Origin: Sipunculus nudus
Taxonomy: Eukaryota > Annelida > Sipuncula > Golfingiida > Sipunculidae
Length of the DNA: 64,000 bases
Direction of reading: 5' to 3'
NCBI GenBank assembly: GCA_026874595.1
Contig: CM049310.1
Span: 15,786,058 to 15,850,057, forward strand
Shown here: positions 58,540 to 64,000 of the stretch, in pieces
Numbering within the stretch: the first letter of the stretch is position 1
How the letters are laid out: the number at the start of each line of letters is the position of its first letter
Notes under the pieces: model-generated
Databases searched by the model: none
What the model saw: the letters and a program-made list of their open reading frames with translations, nothing else
Told to the model about the DNA's origin: nothing
Made by a program: the position numbers and the translations under genes

Positions 58540-59290
58540 GTCTAAAAACAGTTATACAGATGCTCTGCCGCCAGCCAGTTATGTGGCCACCATGCAGAGG
58601 TCTCCTTCCAAGCTCCAACTAATGGAATAAGGCGACGCAGCTTCCCATCAAAGACAGCGGTTGCCGGGGAAACTGGCTCCCCCGATGTCTCTTTCTGTGT
58701 GAATAATTCAAGGACTGTCAATGCGAAGTGACTGGCCCGAGATGAAGAGAATACACGAGTTCTCAGGCCCCAGACACGACCGGCCAAACTGTGTCAGCTC
58801 CGATAGAGGTACGACCACATGTCCTCTCCATCAGCGGCTGTAAGTTTATTCCTGCCGCATCACAGAACGACAGTTCCGCGGGAGTGATGCGGAGAGCTGG
58901 AGAGGAGAAAAAAAAAGGAAACGGAGCGCTCATGGTCTCAGACACAGCACGGCGGAGAGTCCCAGACTTCTCTTCTTGCAGAGCACAGCGTCCAAGATGG
59001 ATTGCTTCCGCGGGTCCTGGCAAATACTTTTGTCAGGGCAGTCAAATCGGGGAAGCTGCGGCAGATTGCAGAGCACTGATATCGGAGCTGTTATTTCATC
59101 AGCCGTGCTCATCAGCCTGGTATATGATTACAAGTATGGTTGACGGATGGCCATGGGTGACCGTGGATCACTACGAATCTCTTTATCATGCTCCATAAAC
59201 ATGACTATTGCGTCACTAAGAGACCCGTAACTTATCAAATTCCCGCCGCTCTGCTAAATACGACGCTTCTCTTGCCGGGAGGTTGTGATT
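58540..59290. promoter_or_regulatory. GC-richer block (candidate exon/UTR or regulatory sequence)
   Basis: The most GC-balanced long block in the window. It has overlapping open frames on both strands (135 codons plus, 81 and 86 codons minus) and none has a recognisable motif. Mutual overlap of frames of similar length argues for composition rather than coding. No SINE or tandem structure was seen. Confidence 0.2.
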
Positions 59291-59940
59291 CTAACAAAAT
59301 GACAAAATGCTACCGCTAATTACATGTTATTTCTTGATTATTCTTGCTTATGGTTTGGCTAAAAAGTATGACAAAAAGCGATATAATTATATTTATATTC
59401 TGACAATGCGCTTGAAAGGTTATGTTAGGAAAATTCACAACAAAGGGGATGAATGCATCACTTGTATTCTCTTAAATTATCGATGGAATTATTAAACACA
59501 ATATCTGATTCAGCAGAGTGCTGAAATCGGTAGCAAAGTTTGGACTCGTGTACTCATTATAAAGAAAAGTAAATGGATTTTCACGTCCTTTTCTAATTTG
59601 ACCTATACTATGCCCTGCTTTAAGACATATTTTATAAGAGATTTCAGTTTAGGTTGTACACTGTATTATAGATATTGGTTAAAAACAAAAGAAAAACATC
59701 GACATAACCAACACTTGATAATTGATTAAACGTACAACTCGGCGAGTCCTATGTCAGACACGAGTACTCGGTCAGATCACTCGAACTCTTTTCAGTACAA
59801 ATCAGCAGACATAACCGCATAGTTCCAATAAAGTGGGCATGCGTATTCCAATCACCGGGACATCCGGTCACAACACAGGTTCCATCTTGAACATTATTTT
59901 AAGTTATAATCAAGGCACGAACACACAAGTGCCGTATGGA
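59291..59940. other. AT-rich stretch
   Basis: No gene or repeat recognised. Confidence 0.5.
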
Positions 59941-59945
59941 ACCTG

Positions 59946-60041
59946 TACACTGAGAAAGAGGTTCCAGGAAGAACAATGGTTCTCATGGAACCATGGAGGT
60001 TCTTAAAAGAACCATCAAGAACCCGTTTTTCTAAGAGTGTA
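59946..60041. mobile_element. 96-bp palindromic MITE flanked by TA
   Basis: Begins TACACTGAGAAAGAGGTTCC and ends AACCCGTTTTTCTAAGAGTGTA, with TA at both outer edges. The interior is a near-perfect inverted series of GGTTCT/AGAACC words (TGGTTCTCATGGAACCATGG, AGGTTCTTAAAAGAACC). I recall very similar GGTTCTTTAAAGAACC elements in fish genomes. The likeness is from memory and unverified. Confidence 0.7.
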
Positions 60042-60044
60042 TTT

Positions 60045-60955
60045 GGGCCAACACAGGTAGGAGAGTCGACGTTTTTCAAATTGTTTCAAGTCCAGTCACT
60101 GATTCAAGTAGTCAAAAACAAAGCCCAAGAAATATACCTTCATTCCGATTATAATCAAATCTGGACCATATGAACTGATATCTGATTAAAACAGACCTTT
60201 TTTGGTTATTGTGCCGAGTAGAAAAATCTGCGAGTAGGCAGTCTGTCCATCGTGGTCACACAGCGCTTTATGTTTTGCAACAGAGCATGATATGTTAAGG
60301 CCTTCTATCTATATACATATACCTTCGACAACATCCTGGATCACAAGATATTAAATATGTTCAGGATCCTGACAGTCTCTACTTTTACATACCACATTTA
60401 AAGGCCATGAAATCAGATCAGCAGAACAAAGGCCTCCCATCTTATTCAAACCTGTGCATATTTACTTTGTTCGGAGATTTACTTTAAAAATTCCCAAATG
60501 GCTCGTGAATAGCGACTGTATCGATTGCAGAATACCTTTACATAAAGCAGTTATCAGAGTGATCTATATTACCATAAAAAGTTAATGGATTTTCTATTTG
60601 GTGTTACCCAAAACCTCCACAAAATTCCCTCTAATCCGTGTATATACAGGTCTCAGTAAAGTTGCTGACAGACAAATCAACCATCCAACCGACACAAAGA
60701 TATAACATTTAATAAAAAATTCATAAATATTGCAGAGTATGAAGGTTACGGATGGCATCAGATTTTTTGTCATAACCTATAGCAAGGCTGAAGGCAGCTA
60801 AGTGTACCGATATTTACACAAAGAACAATGACGCCATCATGCACCCCTGCAAAATGAAATTATGCAATTTCATTTCAAGTTGGTGTTTCATTGGACCAAA
60901 CCTGTCGGTTCAAAACTCTGTGTATACTTAAGAAGGTTTCTCCAAACCCAACATG
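60045..60955. other. AT-rich stretch
   Basis: No gene or array recognised. Confidence 0.5.
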
Positions 60956-60959
60956 ATAA

Positions 60960-61330
60960 AACAAGCAGACACAAAATCGGTCAAGAAATAAAGGAGAAGA
61001 AACTTTTTTGCGCATCTTTGAAAAAAAAGTTTGCATTTATTAGCATAATTAATAAATATCCAAATAATGTGCAGAAATTAAAAGCCGCACTCAGATAAAT
61101 CATCCAAATCCAAAATCGGCCGACAAAATATACAAGGAGAAGCATTTGTTTTGTGATTTAAAAGTTGGCTTAAATTTGCATGAACTGAGTTTCAAAATTA
61201 TGTGTAGAAGTATAAAAGCTCACATCTAGCCCAATCAGATAAAAAAGAATGAAAGAAGAAGAATGCTTTGAGATTTTGAAACAGTTTGCATAATTACTTA
61301 ATATTAAAATATCGGACAGACAGACGGATG
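60960..61330 (+). repeat. Dispersed repeat made of three diverged units, ending CGGACAGACAGACGG
   Basis: Three units share AATCGGTCAAGAAATAAAGG / AATCGGCCGACAAAATATAC / CAATCAGATAAAAAAGAATG, followed in each by GAAGAA/AGAAGC and then an AAGTTTGCAT / AATTTGCATGAA / CAGTTTGCATAA segment (units near 60975, 61113 and 61230). The right end CGGACAGACAGACGG resembles the ends of repeats at 12.6, 49.9 and 50.5 kb. Confidence 0.65.
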
Positions 61331-61334
61331 AAAA

Positions 61335-64000
61335 GATGAGCAAATTAATTCAATAATAATATATATGGATAACATAGGTAAGAACAAAAAACATGACCTT
61401 TACTGCGAAACTTTACTGCGGACAAATATGTCACAATTCAGGACGAAATGCTTTTCCCTTTCCGATACAGTAATCCAGAAAGGGGGCCGTGGAAATTAAT
61501 ATTAATAACAAGGCCGTCATGTGGTTACGTGTGAGTGATAAATAGATGTATTACGGTAAATCATGCCCCAGTTGCGCGTGTGTTCATGCGTAGCAAAATG
61601 AAAGATCGCTCCGTGAATGGCGCCCGTGTAATGCGTGCAGCGCCGCGGTGCCCGGGGCCGCTTGTGCCAGGTAGACACTCGGTTCACTTTGATGGATGCA
61701 GGCATGGCAGAACAGAGTGCAGAAACACGCCCCAGAACAAATCTAAGTAATCGTTCTGTCTGTTCTAATCGCTGATACCTCCCGTTAAGTCTTTGGTAAA
61801 AAACAAGCCCCAAGATCAGAGATGCATACACTTCAGACGCAGGGCTCACCTTTTATTACAACATCAAACGCTATGTTTACATAGACCTGTAATAGCTGGT
61901 TTGCTTTTTTTTCTCCCTTTGCCTAGTTACCTGACTAATCGCTTTATCAATGGTAAAACAGGTACGCAGGAGTATGAAGATACATACAGGCTGTGTTTCC
62001 GCATCGTCGGGTCAATAGGTACGCAATTCTGCACCTGAACGCCTCCACCCACCCAGGTAAATGTAGATATATTACTCACATATACAAGTGCTACGTGGTA
62101 CCTCTTTGAGAAAAATGTTTGGTATGTCAAATTTATAAAAAGTCTTTCTACTTTTGTTCGTTCAGACCAACTGTTTCTGCGATAACTTAAATTATTAAAT
62201 GTTGATAAAGAGAAAGAGAATATAGAGAAATGTTGATATTGATTGTCGCTACAGGCTCGATGCTCCTTTATTCATACCTTTCGGCCTTTTCTTTTGAAAG
62301 TGTTTTAGGGGAATGACCACAGTATGGTAAAAATTGGGACTGGGTACAGTACGAAATGTACATCGATTATCAGCAGGCTTCAGTCAACAGACTTCAAGAC
62401 AAGGAAGTTTGTATAAATTATTTGAATAAGCAGTATACCCTTTATTCCGAAAGGCAACTTACAACTTCCGGGCTTTATTTCATACGAAAGGTGGCGGGTA
62501 TCCAGGCGTTTGAAGTGCTTGCGAAGAATTAATGCGTCAGGCTATAATACGCAGCTGATAAGAGCACGGACATACGGCACGAGCAGAGTCCGAGGAGAAT
62601 TATCTGACGAGAGATTTTTATGGCGGTCGAACCGATCAACAGAGAAGTAGTCACAATAATGCTCGTAGAGGGCTACTCTCCATGTCGGTGAATAAACGAG
62701 TGTGACGGCGTTTTTGTGGTTGAGTGATAACGGAAGTAGTATCCCCTTATATCCCAATGATTCAAGAAGATATATGATTCATATGAGTCATAATCTAGTA
62801 TTATTCGGTAAAACTGATAAAATTTCACGAAGTAATTAATAACTTGTACAAATGTTGTTCTTTGTCCCTTATTTTAAGTATAAATGTGCTAATAATTTCA
62901 CGCCAAGCCGTTTGTTGAAAGGATTTTTACTAATTTACGCTCGCTGCTCGAAATCCTATTATCTATATTGAATCCGATTAATTGGCTTAAAGGGCACATT
63001 CCGTTATCTGACATGTATTAAATAAGGATTATCTCTAGCACCTTTTCTATAAATATGCCATAAAGTGCCGATCAAAGGGTGCGAAGGTTGTACGTTTTGT
63101 TTATATCCACGTGTTGATAACTTGTGAGGGCCCCATAAATGACGGCCGATCCAGACCGATCCAGACCTAAACATGCCCAACAACCACATCCGGCTGTAAA
63201 ACAGACGAACCAGAGTTTGGTAAAAGACAAAAGATGGCGTTGCTCCATATGTCCTCTGGCCCTATAAAAAAAATAGTGACCTTTCAAACTTCACAATCAT
63301 AACCTCCCGGTCAAACGGGTTTCTGTTTGGCAACATGGACACGTGTACTGTGTTTACGAGGAGCTTGTTACGGCGGCTTGATATGAACGTTTCATAGCAT
63401 GGATTACCTGCAGTTCATGATTGTGTACCAGAGTAAGCCAGAAATACCAGAAATTAAAAAAAAAAAACAATAAAAGGCAGATGAATAGCATGCTTTAAAG
63501 TTTAATACCATTCTAAAAGACAGGGTTTCGTACAATCGTACGTCAGTTTTGCTCAGATGTTCACTTTGCTTTAAATAGACGGACGGTTTATCCATTTTGC
63601 TGTTTTTCAGCCGTTAATATTTTTTTCAGGGATATTTGAAAACAACGCATTAGTGGCACATTCTAAAATTATTTCTTAGTGTTATATTTACATTATATTA
63701 CAGATTTTGTTTCAAACTAAAGTAAGATGTAAAACATTCTCAAGTAGATTTTTCAACAAAACAAACCGAATCCGCTGAGAGAGAACGCGGACGTTGCCCG
63801 ATATTGGGCTTTACAAATACGAGTACCCTGAATCGTTAGGCCTCTTTTCTTCACAAACTGAAGTTGAGTCCGATTTATTACACCCTTATTATTCATAATG
63901 TGTAAAGGTGATTTGGTGTCTTCATGTTGAATTTGAAAGAGTCGGGACAGATTAGGTCAGAAGAAACTCTCATTGTATTATACTATATCGTGAAGCCGCA
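61335..64000. other. Unique stretch to window end
   Basis: Short frames on both strands lack recognised motifs. GC-richer patches lie at about 61540-61760, 62560-62740 and 63040-63360; the last has CACGTG near 63109 and CCATAAATGACGG near 63132. No gene, SINE or array was seen. Confidence 0.45.

Noticed and set aside
58791-59198. 135-codon plus-strand frame
   Set aside because: Minus-strand frames of 81 and 86 codons overlap it, no domain is recognised, and the block is GC-richer. I listed the block as a candidate region only.

Overview
This window reads as non-coding genomic DNA from a marine invertebrate animal. It is AT-rich by eye, crowded with microsatellites such as (AT)n, (CT)n, (GA)n, (TGTC)n, (TAG)n and long poly-C/poly-G runs, and it carries tRNA-derived SINEs, truncated non-LTR retrotransposons and short terminal-inverted-repeat elements. 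Several dispersed repeats end in GACGGACGGACAG-type tracts, and others carry 'AGGTCNCAGTGACCT' motifs. I associate that style with molluscs and related lophotrochozoans. The phylum is an inference and the species cannot be named. I found no convincing protein-coding gene, exon, tRNA, rRNA or other functional RNA gene. The longest open frames lack an ATG at their reported start, or translate tandem repeats or SINEs, and show no recognisable domain. The exceptions are two decayed pieces of non-LTR retrotransposon.

Layout. 0-7 kb: a GC-richer block with E-boxes and TAAT-rich sites (905-1215), a decayed reverse-transcriptase fragment on the minus strand (2084-2463), a 45-bp minisatellite of about 12 copies (4573-5125) and a long CAT/ATC-rich low-complexity tract (5515-6262). 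7-25 kb: a SINE (7057-7235), several tandem arrays, a composite dispersed repeat (12050-12660), and a cluster at 18.9-24.0 kb of a short gapless-alignable element whose core resembles a CTCF site, next to two full matches to the CTCF core consensus facing each other. 25-36 kb: a fold-back repeat rich in ACCGTAG (28208-28600), a TA-flanked MITE with six TCGCGA motifs (30843-31280), and two SINEs of a second family (31449-31783 and 36092-36320) around a short TIR element (35355-35553). 37-43 kb: an AT-poor possible regulatory block, a TIR element holding a 42-bp tandem array (39573-40168), and the 3' end of a LINE (41442-41822). 43-64 kb: more dispersed repeats, including one paired with 38.9 kb, further SINE and TIR-element copies at 53.7-56.5 kb, a 96-bp palindromic MITE (59946-60041), and a triplicated repeat at 61 kb.

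No genes act together here. The window looks like an intergenic region or a large intron. Its noteworthy content is in dispersed short repeat families and candidate cis-regulatory or architectural-protein sites. I did not find an undescribed protein system. The best lead is the GACCCGAACA/CTCF-like element family.
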